Shown: positions 1 through 8,977 of the stretch, one piece after another
Layout of the letters: the number at the start of each line of letters is the position of its first letter
Numbering within the stretch: the stretch's first letter is position 1
NCBI RefSeq assembly: GCF_001187535.1
Contig: NZ_LFIO01001780.1
Location: 62,001 to 126,000 of the forward strand
Length of the DNA: 64,000 nucleotides
Direction: 5' to 3'
Source of the DNA: Rhizobium ecuadorense
GTDB taxonomy: Bacteria; Pseudomonadota; Alphaproteobacteria; Rhizobiales; Rhizobiaceae
Made by a program: the position numbers and the translations under genes
Notes under the pieces: generated by a model
Told to the model about the DNA's origin: nothing
What the model saw: the letters and a program-made list of their open reading frames with translations, nothing else
Database searches by the model: none

Positions 1-185
1 GCGCCGTCGTCACCGAGACGGTCTTCGGCCTTCCCGGTGTCGGCAATCTCGTCGTCTCGGCGGTGCTGCGCCGCGATTACCCCGTCATCCAGGGTGCGCT
101 GCTCGCCATCGCCGCCCTCTACGTGCTGATCAATTTTGCGATCGACATGCTCTATCTGCTGGTCGATCCGAGGGTGCGCTACTGA
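1..185 (+). CDS. Peptide-type ABC transporter permease (DppB-like), 3' end only
   Basis: Only the last 60 codons are present; the reading frame begins at base 3 and stops with TGA at 183-185. The visible residues (ETVFGLPGVGNL, then RRDYPVIQGALL and a final membrane segment ending LLVDPRVRY) are the typical C-terminus of the first permease of dipeptide/oligopeptide/nickel importers. The stop shares its last base with the ATG of the next permease, so the two are translationally coupled. The rest of the gene, and probably the substrate-binding protein gene, lie upstream of the window. Confidence 0.88.
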   Translation, partial: AVVTETVFGLPGVGNLVVSAVLRRDYPVIQGALLAIAALYVLINFAIDMLYLLVDPRVRY

Positions 186-1054
186 TGGCCGATATCGCAA
201 TCAAGTCAGCCGAAACCGAAAGCGGAAAGTTCATCCGCCGCCTGCTGAAACGCAAGACGGTGGCCTTCGGCCTGCTGATCCTGGCGATCTTCGTGCTGCT
301 GGCGGTCTTCGCGCCTGTCGTCGCGCCCTATTCGCCGTCCAAACTTTCGATCGTCAACCGGCTGAAGCCGCCGAGCGGCGCCTTCTTCTTCGGCACGGAT
401 GAGTTCGGCCGCGACGTCTTTTCGCGCACGATCTTTGCCGGCCGCCTGTCGCTGCTCGTCGGCGTTGCGGTCGTCAGCCTGTCGGCGGTGATCGGCGTGA
501 CGCTCGGCCTGCTTGCCGGCTTCTTCCAGAAGCTCGATACACCGATCGCCCGGCTGATCGATGCGATGATGGCCTTCCCGGATATTCTGCTGGCGATCGC
601 CCTCGTCGCGGCCCTCGGCCCGTCCTTGACCACTGTCATCATCGCGCTGTCGATCGTCTATTCCCCGCGCCTGGCCCGTATCGTCCGTGCCTCGACGCTG
701 GTCATTCGCGAACTGCCCTATGTCGAGGCGGCAAGGGCGCTCGGCATTTCGACCTTCCACATCATGACCCGGCACGTGCTGCGCAACCTGCTGTCGCCGA
801 TCCTGGTGCAGGCCACCTTCCTCTTTGCGAGCGCGATGCTCGCCGAAGCCGGCCTCTCTTTCCTCGGCCTCGGCGTCAGCCCCGAAATTCCGACCTGGGG
901 AACGATGATCGCCGCCGGCCGCCAATATATCGGCCAGGCCGACTGGATGACGCTGTTTCCGGGTGTCGCCATCATTCTCTCGGTGCTGTCGCTGCAGATG
1001 GTCGGCGACGGCCTCAGGGACATGCTCGACCCAAGACTTCGCAAGGACCTTTAA
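185..1054 (+). CDS. Peptide-type ABC transporter permease (DppC/OppC family)
   Basis: This 289-residue inner-membrane permease is the second transmembrane subunit of a dipeptide-type importer. It has the family layout: a cytoplasmic N-terminus, a first membrane helix at about residues 28-50, the FGTDEFGRDVFSR motif that marks DppC proteins, then five more helices. The EAA loop that contacts the ATPase is seen as YVEAARALGIS, and the conserved LSFLGLGV precedes the last helices. The ATG overlaps the stop of the preceding permease by one base. The ATP-binding subunit is encoded further down at 2905-4740, after two enzyme genes. Amino-acid derivatives, small peptides or ureides are all possible substrates. 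Confidence 0.92.
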   Translation: MADIAIKSAETESGKFIRRLLKRKTVAFGLLILAIFVLLAVFAPVVAPYSPSKLSIVNRLKPPSGAFFFGTDEFGRDVFSRTIFAGRLSLLVGVAVVSLSAVIGVTLGLLAGFFQKLDTPIARLIDAMMAFPDILLAIALVAALGPSLTTVIIALSIVYSPRLARIVRASTLVIRELPYVEAARALGISTFHIMTRHVLRNLLSPILVQATFLFASAMLAEAGLSFLGLGVSPEIPTWGTMIAAGRQYIGQADWMTLFPGVAIILSVLSLQMVGDGLRDMLDPRLRKDL

Positions 1055-1123
1055 TCCGCCGACCTAAATCGGCCAATCCAAATCCAAATTCGCCAATCCA
1101 AAATTCGCATGACAGGAGTTTGC

Positions 1124-1621
1124 GTGAATCAGTTTCCCAACGCCGCCGGCAAGGTCGAGAACTCGCCTTACCAACGGTTAGCCGCCCTCGGCATCAAGCT
1201 GCCGCCGCCGCCGCCGCCGATCGCCAATTTCGTGACGCATGTGGTGGAAGGCAATATGCTTTACCTCTCCGGCCAGGGGCCGCGCGAGGCCGACGGTTTC
1301 CTGCATGCAGGAAAGGTCGGCGCAAATGTCGGTGTCGAGGAGGCCTATCGGCATGCGCGGCTGACCGGCATCAATCTGCTCGCCGTCATGCATGATGCGC
1401 TCGGCGATCTCTCCCGTGTCAAGCGGGTGGTCAAGCTGCTCGGCATGGTCAATGCCGTGCCGGAGTTCGAGGATCATCCGAGCGTCATCAACGGCTGTTC
1501 GGATCTGCTGATTGCAGTTTTCGGCGCGGCCGGCGAACATGCCCGCTCGGCCGTCGGCTTCGGCTCGCTGCCCGGCAACATCACCGTCGAAATTGAGGCG
1601 ATCGTCGCCTTGAATGGCTGA
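1124..1621 (+). CDS. RidA/YjgF-family enamine/imine deaminase
   Basis: This 165-residue protein belongs to the RidA family, small cytosolic trimers that hydrolyse the reactive enamine/imine intermediates released by PLP enzymes. The substrate-binding arginine is present in HARSAVGF, and the C-terminal VEIEAIV motif with its conserved glutamate is intact, so it should be active. I chose the GTG at 1124 because AGGAG at 1114-1118 lies five bases upstream; an in-frame ATG at 1109 would include the ribosome-binding site itself. A run of six prolines (residues 24-29) comes from a CCG repeat in a region that is proline-rich in relatives. Its neighbour is a SelA-like PLP enzyme, a plausible source of the imine it removes. 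Confidence 0.88.
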   Translation: MNQFPNAAGKVENSPYQRLAALGIKLPPPPPPIANFVTHVVEGNMLYLSGQGPREADGFLHAGKVGANVGVEEAYRHARLTGINLLAVMHDALGDLSRVKRVVKLLGMVNAVPEFEDHPSVINGCSDLLIAVFGAAGEHARSAVGFGSLPGNITVEIEAIVALNG

Positions 1622-1690
1622 CGAGAGCTTTCATATTCGGAGCAGCGCCCACCATGGCCTGTTCCTCGACTGAGACTTCTGGAGACCTTC

Positions 1691-2887
1691 ATGCTGAATG
1701 ACATCAGACCTTCGCTCGGCCTTCGCCCCGTCATCAACGTATCCGGCACGATGACCAGCCTCGGCGCCTCGATCGTCGTGCCGGAGGCGATCGAGGCGAT
1801 GGCATCGATCCTGCCGCATTTCGTCGAGATCAACGACCTGCAGCGCAAGGCAAGCGCGGTCATCGCCCGGCTGACGGGCGGTGAGGCGGGCTTCGTCACC
1901 GCTTCCTGCTCGGCCGGCATTTCGCTGGCGGTCGCCGGCGCCATGTCAGGCGACAATCTGCTGGCAATCGAGAAGCTGCCGGATGTCGTGCCCGAGAAGA
2001 ACGAGGTGCTGGTGCAGATGGGGCATGTGGTGAGCTACGGCGCACCGGTCGATCAGGCGATCCGGCTTGCCGGCGGCAAGGTCGTGCTTGTGGGACAAGC
2101 GACCTCGACGCACCGCTTCCACATGGAAAAGGCGATCACCGAAAAGACCGCCGCCGCCGTCTATGTCGTCTCCCACCATGTCGTCGACTACGGCCTGCTG
2201 AACCTGAAGGAATTCGTCGAGATCGCTCATGCCAGGGGCGTGCCGGTGATCGTCGATGCCGCCTCGGAATATGATCTCAGGATTTTCCTGGAGCAGGGGG
2301 CCGATATCGCGCTTTATTCCGGCCACAAATTCCTCGGCGGCCCGACGTCCGGCATCGTCGCCGGCCGCAAGGAACTTGTGCGCCATGCCTTCCTGCAGAA
2401 TATGGGCATCGGCCGCGGCATGAAGGTCGGCAAGGAAAGCATCTTCGGTGTCATGGCAGCACTCGAAGCCTGGGAAAGGCGCGACCATGCCGGCATTCGC
2501 GAACGCGAAACCGGCTATCTCAACCTTTGGAAGAAGACACTCGACGGCCGTCCCGGCGTCACCGCGCTGGTCGAGCCCGACCCGACCAACAATCCGCTCA
2601 ACCGGCTGCGCCTGATCGTCGATGCCGAAGAGGCGCATATTACCGCCTGGGATCTGGCCGATGCACTGGCGAAGGGCAGCCCGCCGATCATCGTGCGCGA
2701 TCACGAGGTGGAGCACCGCTATTTCTATCTCGACCCGTGCAACCTGCATCCGGGCCAGGAGACGATCGTCGCAAACCGCCTGGCCGAGGAACTCGACAAG
2801 GCGCGCGCCTCCAACGAGATCATCGCGACGCCGATCGAAAACCGCAGCAAGCACCGCTTCGACGGCGTGCTGCGCTGGCCGGATTGA
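1691..2887 (+). CDS. SelA-like, fold-type I PLP-dependent enzyme
   Basis: This 398-residue protein resembles the SelA / D-glucosaminate-6-phosphate ammonia-lyase (DgaE) group of PLP enzymes. The likely PLP lysine lies in the motif [13 protein letters not shown], preceded by the conserved aspartate in [11 protein letters not shown] glycine-rich cofactor segment is seen at [16 protein letters not shown]. SelA itself makes selenocysteyl-tRNA, but this protein is shorter and sits in a transport/catabolic operon, so an ammonia-lyase or eliminase acting on an amino acid or amino sugar derivative is more likely. Such chemistry releases an enamine, which fits the adjacent RidA gene. The substrate cannot be read from sequence. 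Confidence 0.8.
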   Translation: MLNDIRPSLGLRPVINVSGTMTSLGASIVVPEAIEAMASILPHFVEINDLQRKASAVIARLTGGEAGFVTASCSAGISLAVAGAMSGDNLLAIEKLPDVVPEKNEVLVQMGHVVSYGAPVDQAIRLAGGKVVLVGQATSTHRFHMEKAITEKTAAAVYVVSHHVVDYGLLNLKEFVEIAHARGVPVIVDAASEYDLRIFLEQGADIALYSGHKFLGGPTSGIVAGRKELVRHAFLQNMGIGRGMKVGKESIFGVMAALEAWERRDHAGIRERETGYLNLWKKTLDGRPGVTALVEPDPTNNPLNRLRLIVDAEEAHITAWDLADALAKGSPPIIVRDHEVEHRYFYLDPCNLHPGQETIVANRLAEELDKARASNEIIATPIENRSKHRFDGVLRWPD

Positions 2888-2904
2888 ACGTAGAAGGAAC
2901 CGAC

Positions 2905-4740
2905 ATGGGCAGCGTCCAAGCACAATCGATTGAGACAGCCACCACCGTTCTTTCCGTCGAGGGGCTGACGACGTCCTTTCTGGTCGACGGCGTGTGGAAA
3001 CCTGTTGTGCGTGACGTTTCCTTCACCGTCGCACCTGGCGAGACGGTGGCGATCGTCGGCGAATCCGGTTCGGGCAAGAGTGTCACCTCGCTGTCGATCA
3101 TGCGGCTGCTGCAGGCCGATAGCAGCTGCGTCGAGGGCCGGGTCATGCTCGGCGGCCGCGACCTGCTGACCTTGCCCGAACATGCCATGCGGCAGGTGCG
3201 CGGCAACGAGGTGGCGATGATCTTCCAGGAGCCGATGACCTCGCTCAATCCGCTGTTCACCATCGGCGATCAGATTTCCGAAGCGCTGCTCTGCCATTCC
3301 GAGATGAGCAAGGCCAATGCCAGGGCCGAGACGATCAGGCTGCTGGAAAAAGTCCGCATCCCCTCGGCCGCCTCGCGCTTCGACGAATATCCGCACCGCT
3401 TTTCCGGCGGCATGCGCCAGCGGGTGATGATCGCCATGGCGCTTGCCAGCCGGCCGAGGCTCCTGATCGCCGACGAGCCGACGACGGCGCTCGACGTGAC
3501 GATCCAGGGTCAGATCCTCGATCTCATCAAGATGCTGCAGGAAGAGGAGGGGACGTCTGTTCTCTTCATCACCCATGATATGGGCGTCGTCGCCGAGATC
3601 GCCGATCGGACGGTGGTCATGTATCGCGGCGAACAGGTCGAAAGCGGCGTCACCGCCGATATCTTCCACCGCGGCAGACATCCCTATACCAGAGCACTGC
3701 TGTCGGCCGTGCCGGTGCTCGGCTCGATGCAGGGCCGCCAGCGGCCGCTGCGCTTCCCGGTGGTCAACACGGCGACGGGTCAGTCGGATAGTCCGGCCGA
3801 GGCCGCCGATACCGTCGCAGCAACGCCGGTGCTTGAGGTGAGGAACCTCAGCAAGCGTTTCGACATTCATTCCGGTCTGTTCGGCCGGCTGACCAGCCGG
3901 GTGCATGCGGTCGAAAACGTCTCCTTCGATCTGCACGCCGGCGAGACGCTGTCGCTTGTCGGCGAATCCGGCTGCGGCAAATCGACGACGGGCCGCGCCA
4001 TCATGCGTCTCATCGAGCCGCAGGCCGGTTCCGTTCTCGTCGAGGGCAGGGAGGTGCTCGGCCTCGACAGGAAGGATCTGCGCGAGATGCGCAAATCCGT
4101 GCAGATGATCTTCCAGGATCCCTTTGCCAGCCTCAATCCGCGCATGACGGTGGGGGCCGCGATCGCCGAGCCCTATCTCGAACACAGAATGGGCAGTTCG
4201 AAACAGGCAAAAGAGGTCGTTGCCGATCTGCTGGTCAAGGTCGGCCTGTCCGCGGATATGGCGGCGCGCTATCCGCATGAATTTTCCGGCGGCCAGCGCC
4301 AGCGCATCTGCATTGCCCGGGCGCTTGCCCTGCAGCCGAAGGTCATCGTCGCCGATGAAAGCGTGTCGGCGCTCGACGTGTCGATCAAGGCGCAGGTCAT
4401 CAACCTGATGCTCGATCTGCAGCAGAGCCTCAACCTCGCCTTCCTGTTCATCTCGCACGATATGGCGGTGGTCGAGCGCGTCAGCCACCGCGTGGCGGTG
4501 ATGTATCTCGGCGAGATCGTCGAGATCGGCCCGCGCGCCGCCGTCTTCGAAAATCCGCAGCACCCCTACACAAAGAAGCTCATCGCCGCCGTGCCGGTGC
4601 CGGATCCCGACCGCCGCCACGAAAAACGCATGGTGGCGAATGACGAGATCAAGAGCCCGATGCGATCAGTCGACTACCAGCCTCCGGCCACCGTCTATCG
4701 TGAAGTCGGGCCGGGCCATCTGGTGATGGCCGATCGATAG
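2905..4740 (+). CDS. Peptide-type ABC transporter, fused double ATPase (DppD-DppF / GsiA-like)
   Basis: This 611-residue protein carries two complete nucleotide-binding domains in one chain, equal to fused DppD and DppF. The first has Walker A GESGSGKS, signature FSGGMRQR and Walker B LLIADEP; the second has [16 protein letters not shown] and VIVADES. The oligopeptide-transporter C-terminal motif HPYT(R/K) follows each domain ([12 protein letters not shown] and [12 protein letters not shown]). The start at 2905 follows AGAAGGAAC and lies 17 bases after the PLP enzyme; the open frame extends further upstream but overlaps that gene out of frame. It powers the permeases encoded at 1-1054. Confidence 0.93.
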   Translation: MGSVQAQSIETATTVLSVEGLTTSFLVDGVWKPVVRDVSFTVAPGETVAIVGESGSGKSVTSLSIMRLLQADSSCVEGRVMLGGRDLLTLPEHAMRQVRGNEVAMIFQEPMTSLNPLFTIGDQISEALLCHSEMSKANARAETIRLLEKVRIPSAASRFDEYPHRFSGGMRQRVMIAMALASRPRLLIADEPTTALDVTIQGQILDLIKMLQEEEGTSVLFITHDMGVVAEIADRTVVMYRGEQVESGVTADIFHRGRHPYTRALLSAVPVLGSMQGRQRPLRFPVVNTATGQSDSPAEAADTVAATPVLEVRNLSKRFDIHSGLFGRLTSRVHAVENVSFDLHAGETLSLVGESGCGKSTTGRAIMRLIEPQAGSVLVEGREVLGLDRKDLREMRKSVQMIFQDPFASLNPRMTVGAAIAEPYLEHRMGSSKQAKEVVADLLVKVGLSADMAARYPHEFSGGQRQRICIARALALQPKVIVADESVSALDVSIKAQVINLMLDLQQSLNLAFLFISHDMAVVERVSHRVAVMYLGEIVEIGPRAAVFENPQHPYTKKLIAAVPVPDPDRRHEKRMVANDEIKSPMRSVDYQPPATVYREVGPGHLVMADR

Positions 4741-4824
4741 GTTGGCTTGGCCCAATGGCAGTTGCCTAACGGGCAGACGGCGCATAAAGCAGATGCAGTG
4801 ACACCTGCCTGGAAAGCCGCATCT

Positions 4825-5646
4825 ATGGACAAGACAGAGTATTATTCGAAGCTCGGCGGTTTGCCGCCGCAGACCCAATTGCTTTCCGGCAGGGCCGTCT
4901 TCACCACGGCTTACGCGGTCATCCCCCGCGGCGTCATGAGCGATATCGTCACGAGCCTGCTTCCGCATTGGACGGGAACGCGCGCCTGGATTCTTTCCCG
5001 TCCGCTTTCCGGCTTCTCCGAAACCTTCTCGCAATATGTCATGGAGGTTCAGCCCGGCGGCGGGAGTGATCGGCCGGAGCCGGACAAGCGGGCCGAAGCA
5101 GTCCTCTTCGTCGTCGAAGGCGGCATGACGGTGGAGCTCGAAGGCGTCAGCCACGCGCTGCGCACCGGCTCCTTCGTCTACATTCCCGCCGGTTCGGCCT
5201 GGCGGCTGAAAAACGATGGTTCGGCCGCTGCCATCTTCCACTGGGTCAGAAAGGCCTTTCAGGAGGTCGAGGGGCTGGAGCCGCCGCCGGCGATCGTCAC
5301 CCATGAGGACGACCATCCGATCCGCGCCATGCCCGACACCGACGGACGCTGGGGCACGACCCGCTTCATCGATCCGGCCGATGTGCGCTACGACATGCAC
5401 GTTAACATCGTGACCTTGGAACCCGGCGCGGTAATCCCCTTCATGGAAACCCATGTCATGGAACACGGCCTCTATGTGCTGGAGGGCAAGGCCGTCTATC
5501 GCCTGAACCAGGATTGGGTCGAGGTCGAGGCCGGCGATTTCATGTGGCTGCGCGCCTTCTGCCCGCAGGCCTGCTACGCCGGCGGCCCCGGCCGCTTCCG
5601 CTACCTGCTCTACAAGGACGTCAACCGTCACATGAAGCTCTGGTAG
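4825..5646 (+). CDS. Bicupin resembling (S)-ureidoglycine aminohydrolase
   Basis: This 273-residue double cupin matches the AllE/YlbA family, which converts (S)-ureidoglycine to ureidoglycolate and ammonia during allantoin breakdown. The C-terminal cupin keeps the manganese-ligand pattern of plant and E. coli enzymes: ETHVMEHG supplies Glu, His and His, and CPQACYAG supplies the Gln. The ending YKDVNRHMKLW is also typical. I place the start at ATG 4825 (MDKTEYYS), behind GGAAAG; a TTG at 4747 would add 26 residues that do not look conserved. It closes the transporter operon, so the imported compound may be a ureide or another N-carbamoyl or gem-diamine-type molecule. Confidence 0.82.
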   Translation: MDKTEYYSKLGGLPPQTQLLSGRAVFTTAYAVIPRGVMSDIVTSLLPHWTGTRAWILSRPLSGFSETFSQYVMEVQPGGGSDRPEPDKRAEAVLFVVEGGMTVELEGVSHALRTGSFVYIPAGSAWRLKNDGSAAAIFHWVRKAFQEVEGLEPPPAIVTHEDDHPIRAMPDTDGRWGTTRFIDPADVRYDMHVNIVTLEPGAVIPFMETHVMEHGLYVLEGKAVYRLNQDWVEVEAGDFMWLRAFCPQACYAGGPGRFRYLLYKDVNRHMKLW

Positions 5647-5719
5647 GCCACGCGTCGGCAGGCCGCCGGCACCTGTCCGGCTGCTTGACAGCTCTTTCGA
5701 ATGCCCGCATCGTCCTTCG

Positions 5720-6439
5720 ATGCAGGATATGGATTCATGGCTGTCAGAGAAGAAAGAGATCGGCCGGAGAAACGCTGCCGAAGCGGTCTTCGAAGATATC
5801 CGCACCGCCATTGTTGGTCGGAAACTGGCGCTTGGCACCCGTCTTCCCGCGGAGGTGCAGCTCGCCGAACGTTACGGCATCAGCCGGGCGATCGTGCGTG
5901 AGGCGCTTCGCTCGCTGCAGACGCTGGGGTTCACGCAGACCCGAAGCGGCCGGGGCACCTATATCGTTTCGGAAAGCCCGGCGCGGCAGCTCGGCGGCGG
6001 CGCCTATTCCGCCCGCGATCTCATGGAGGCGCGCCCCTGCATCGAGATCCCGGCTGCGGGTTGGGCGGCATTGCGGCGCTCGAACGAGCAGCTGGCGTCG
6101 CTCTCATCCTTGTGCGACCGGATGGATGAGGAGGACGACGTCCAGACATGGGTGCGGATGGACGCCGAGTTCCATGGAGAGATCGCCGAAGCCTCGGGCA
6201 ATGCGATCTTCCGAAAAGTCGTCGCCGATGTCCGCGGCGCGCTTTCGACGCAATCGGAACTGGTGGAGCATGTTCGCGGCCGGCGCAAAGCCTCCAACGC
6301 CGAGCACCGCCGCATTCTCCGGGCCGTTGCCGCGGGCAGCGAGAGGGATGCGCAGGCCGCGATGGCCGAGCATCTGCTGGAGGTCAAGCGTTCCATCATC
6401 GGGATTGCCGATGAAAGAGGGACTGCGCCTAAGGTATGA
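5720..6439 (+). CDS. FadR-type GntR-family transcriptional regulator (paralogue 1)
   Basis: This 239-residue regulator has an N-terminal winged helix (LPAEVQLAERYGISRAIVREALRSLQTLGF, then the wing RSGRGTYIV) and a C-terminal all-helical FCD ligand domain. The FCD metal-ligand pattern is visible in DAEFHGEIAEASGN and a late EHRRIL histidine. It follows the peptide ABC/ureidoglycine operon by 73 bases and precedes a close paralogue by 51 bases, so it could serve either the upstream operon or the downstream asparagine genes. The start could also be the ATG at 5729 (MDSWLSE). Confidence 0.88.
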   Translation: MQDMDSWLSEKKEIGRRNAAEAVFEDIRTAIVGRKLALGTRLPAEVQLAERYGISRAIVREALRSLQTLGFTQTRSGRGTYIVSESPARQLGGGAYSARDLMEARPCIEIPAAGWAALRRSNEQLASLSSLCDRMDEEDDVQTWVRMDAEFHGEIAEASGNAIFRKVVADVRGALSTQSELVEHVRGRRKASNAEHRRILRAVAAGSERDAQAAMAEHLLEVKRSIIGIADERGTAPKV

Positions 6440-6490
6440 TTTTAAATTTGCACCCCATATCCGGCTGCGCTGCCGATCGAATGCAAGACG

Positions 6491-7195
6491 ATGAATGATC
6501 TGGAAAACTGGCTTTCCGACTCCGCGATCCTCAGTCGAAAAAGCGCCTCGGAACTGGTGTTCGAGGAATTGCGCAATCTCATTGTCTCCGGCCGGTTTGC
6601 CGAAGGTTCCAAGCTGCCGTCGGAAGCCAAGCTCGCGGCAAAATACGGCGTCAGCCGTCCGATCGTGCGGGAAGCGCTGCGCTCGCTGCAGATTTTGGGG
6701 CTGACGGAGACGCGAACGGGAAGCGGAACCTATGTGCTCGCGGCTGGCGGCGGCGGAGATATCCGTTACGGCGATTATTCGGCGCGTGATCTGGTGGAGG
6801 CGCGGCCCTTCGTCGAAGTATCCGCTGCCGGCTGGGCAGCGCTGCGCCGGAGCGACGATGAGCTGTCCCGGCTGCTTCGCCTTTGCGACCGGATGGAGCA
6901 GGAACAAGATACCGAGGCTTGGGTGCGGCTGGATTCGGATTTTCACGGGCTGATCGCCGAAGCTTCGAAGAACGCCGTCTTCCGCGATATCGTCGATGAC
7001 GTCCGCGAGGCGATGGCGCAGCAATCCGGGCTGCTGACCGCCTTGGGGCCACGCCGTCAGGAATCGAATGAAGAGCATCGCGCCATCGTCGAAGCCATTC
7101 GCATAGGGGCGGAGACCGAGGCTCAGGCAGCGATGGAAATCCATCTCAGGAAGGTCGCGGCGGCTGTCAGCCGCATCATCGGCATCGAGCTCTGA
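6491..7195 (+). CDS. ansR: FadR-type GntR-family regulator, probable asparagine operon repressor AnsR
   Basis: This 234-residue protein is a second FadR-type regulator with the same layout as its upstream neighbour: winged helix (LPSEAKLAAKYGVSRPIVREALRSLQILG) and an FCD domain with DSDFHGLIAEASKN and EEHRAIV. The two share long near-identical stretches such as YSARDLVEARPFVEVSAAGWAALRRS versus YSARDLMEARPCIEIPAAGWAALRRS, so they arose by tandem duplication. In R. etli the asparagine operon is preceded by the GntR-family repressor gene ansR. Its position just before ansP here supports that name, but which paralogue does the job is an inference. Confidence 0.72.
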   Translation: MNDLENWLSDSAILSRKSASELVFEELRNLIVSGRFAEGSKLPSEAKLAAKYGVSRPIVREALRSLQILGLTETRTGSGTYVLAAGGGGDIRYGDYSARDLVEARPFVEVSAAGWAALRRSDDELSRLLRLCDRMEQEQDTEAWVRLDSDFHGLIAEASKNAVFRDIVDDVREAMAQQSGLLTALGPRRQESNEEHRAIVEAIRIGAETEAQAAMEIHLRKVAAAVSRIIGIEL

Positions 7196-7306
7196 TATCT
7201 TTGGCGTTTTTGACGGAAGCCTAGGAAATCGATCCAATCCCGCCGCCAAAGACTGCCTTTCTCCAGGCCGCCGGTGACGCATCCACAAATAGCAGAGGGA
7301 AAATCC

Positions 7307-7336
7307 TTGACTGCAGGGTGGTTTTTCCTTTATTCG
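7307..7336 (+). promoter_or_regulatory. Candidate promoter upstream of ansP
   Basis: TTGACT at 7307-7312 is followed after 17-18 bases by TTATTC/TATTCG. It lies in the 237-base gap between ansR and ansP. GGAAAA and TTTTCC flank the -35 region as a loose inverted repeat that could be a repressor site. The -10 match is weak. A second possible -35, TTGACG at 7210, is further from the gene. Confidence 0.3.
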
Positions 7337-7432
7337 CCAAACCTGTCAGACCGCATAGCAGATTAACATCTTTATGACATCTGCGCGGAGGGGCGGCCGG
7401 GAGGTTGCCGAACCCAGGGATAGGGAGGAGAA

Positions 7433-8905
7433 ATGACAGTCATGCAATCCAATAGAAGCGAGGCCGAAGGCCAAGTCTTTGCCGAGGAAGATCTCGGCTA
7501 CCACAAGGCGCTGAAGCCGCGGCAGATCCAGATGATCGCCATCGGCGGCGCCATCGGCACGGGGCTGTTTCTCGGCGCCGGCGGCCGGCTTGCCGCTGCC
7601 GGTCCGGCACTTGTGCTGGTCTATGCCTTGTGCGGCTTTTTCGCCTTTCTCGTTCTGAGGGCTCTCGGCGAACTGATCGTCCATCGCCCGACCTCGGGCT
7701 CGTTCGTCTCCTATGCCCGGGAATTTTACGGCGAAAAGCTCGCCTTCGCGGTCGGCTGGATGTATTGGCTGACCTGGGCGATGACGGCGGTCGCCGACGT
7801 CACCGCGGTCGCCCTCTACATGAATTTCTTCAAGGCCTATGTCCCATGGATCGCCATGATCGATCAATGGGCCTTTGCGCTGGCGGCGCTGGTCCTCGTC
7901 CTCTCGATGAACCTTCTGTCGGTGAAGGTCTTCGGTGAACTGGAATTCTGGTTCAGCCTCGTCAAGGTTCTCGCCCTCGTCGTCTTCCTGATCGTCGGCG
8001 TCTACTTCGTCGTCACCGGCACGCCGATCGACGGCCATGTTCCAGGCCTCAGCACGATCACCGATTTCGGAGGCATGTTCCCGAACAGCATCCTGCCGGC
8101 CCTGGTGGTGATACAGGGCGTGGTTTTCGCCTATGCCTCGATCGAGCTGATCGGCACCGCCGCCGGTGAAACCGAAAATGCCCGCAAGGTCATGCCGCGG
8201 GCGATCCGGACAGTCGTGCTGCGCCTGGTGGTCTTCTATGTCGGCTCGGTCCTGCTGCTGTCACTGCTACTGCCCTATACCGCCTATAAGGGCGGCGAGA
8301 GCCCGTTCGTGACCTTCTTCGGCAAGATCGGCATCCAGGGCGCCGACGTCGTCATGAACCTGGTCGTGCTGACCGCCGTCCTGTCGTCGCTGAATGCCGG
8401 CCTCTATTCCACAGGCCGCATCCTGCATTCCATGGCGGTTTCCGGCTCGGCGCCGGCGGCGCTGGCGAAGATGAACCGATCCGGCGTGCCCTATGTCGGC
8501 ATTGCGGTGACGGCTGTCGTGACCGCCTTCGGCGTCGTGCTGAACGCCGTCGTTCCGGCGGAGGCCTTCGAAATCGGCCTGAATGTCGCCGCCCTCGGCA
8601 TCATCGCCGCATGGGGCGTGATCGTGCTCTGCCAGCTCAAGCTGTGGCAGCTGTCGCGGCAGGGCAAGCTGGCGCGGCCTGAATTCCGGATGTTCGGCGC
8701 GCCCTATACCGGCGTGCTGACGCTGGGTTTCCTTGCCGTCGTCGTGATCCTGATGGCTCTCGACTATCCGGTCGGAACCTACACGGTCGCTTCTCTGGCG
8801 CTGATCATTCCGGCGCTGGTGGTCGGCTGGCTGCTGATGCGTGAGCGCATCTACATGCTCGCCGCCGAACAGGGCGAGGATCGCGGCGGTTTCGATCTCG
8901 CCTGA
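7433..8905 (+). CDS. ansP: L-asparagine permease (amino acid/APC family)
   Basis: This 490-residue inner-membrane protein belongs to the amino acid transporter (AAT) family of APC carriers. It starts with the family motif [20 protein letters not shown] in the first helix, and about twelve hydrophobic segments can be counted. The stretch [29 protein letters not shown] is typical of the AnsP/GABA-permease group. AGGGAGGAG lies just before the ATG. The following genes encode asparaginase and aspartase, so it should import L-asparagine as a carbon and nitrogen source. The arrangement equals the R. etli ansRPAB locus. Confidence 0.88.
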   Translation: MTVMQSNRSEAEGQVFAEEDLGYHKALKPRQIQMIAIGGAIGTGLFLGAGGRLAAAGPALVLVYALCGFFAFLVLRALGELIVHRPTSGSFVSYAREFYGEKLAFAVGWMYWLTWAMTAVADVTAVALYMNFFKAYVPWIAMIDQWAFALAALVLVLSMNLLSVKVFGELEFWFSLVKVLALVVFLIVGVYFVVTGTPIDGHVPGLSTITDFGGMFPNSILPALVVIQGVVFAYASIELIGTAAGETENARKVMPRAIRTVVLRLVVFYVGSVLLLSLLLPYTAYKGGESPFVTFFGKIGIQGADVVMNLVVLTAVLSSLNAGLYSTGRILHSMAVSGSAPAALAKMNRSGVPYVGIAVTAVVTAFGVVLNAVVPAEAFEIGLNVAALGIIAAWGVIVLCQLKLWQLSRQGKLARPEFRMFGAPYTGVLTLGFLAVVVILMALDYPVGTYTVASLALIIPALVVGWLLMRERIYMLAAEQGEDRGGFDLA

Positions 8906-8930
8906 CACCGATCGACAATCGAGGCTTGCT

Positions 8931-8953
8931 CCGGCGGCGCGTGTCGCCGCCGG
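8931..8953 (+). other. GC-rich hairpin between ansP and ansA
   Basis: CCGGCGGCG at 8931-8939 pairs perfectly with CGCCGCCGG at 8945-8953 around a five-base loop, within the 72-base ansP-ansA gap. There is no T run after it, so it is more likely an RNA-stabilising or processing element than a full terminator. Confidence 0.5.
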
Positions 8954-8977
8954 GGTGCGGCATGAATGGAGAAAGAC

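Noticed and set aside
1198-1220. CCG triplet repeat in the RidA gene as a possible phase-variation tract
   Set aside because: The unit is three bases, so length changes would not shift the frame, and this region is naturally proline-rich in relatives.
2725-4620. 631-residue open frame on the minus strand
   Set aside because: It lies fully antisense to the double ATPase gene, whose motifs are perfect; its His/Asp/Arg-rich composition is typical of antisense frames in high-GC genomes. The same holds for the other long antisense frames, for example 8267-9967 and 47103-48899.
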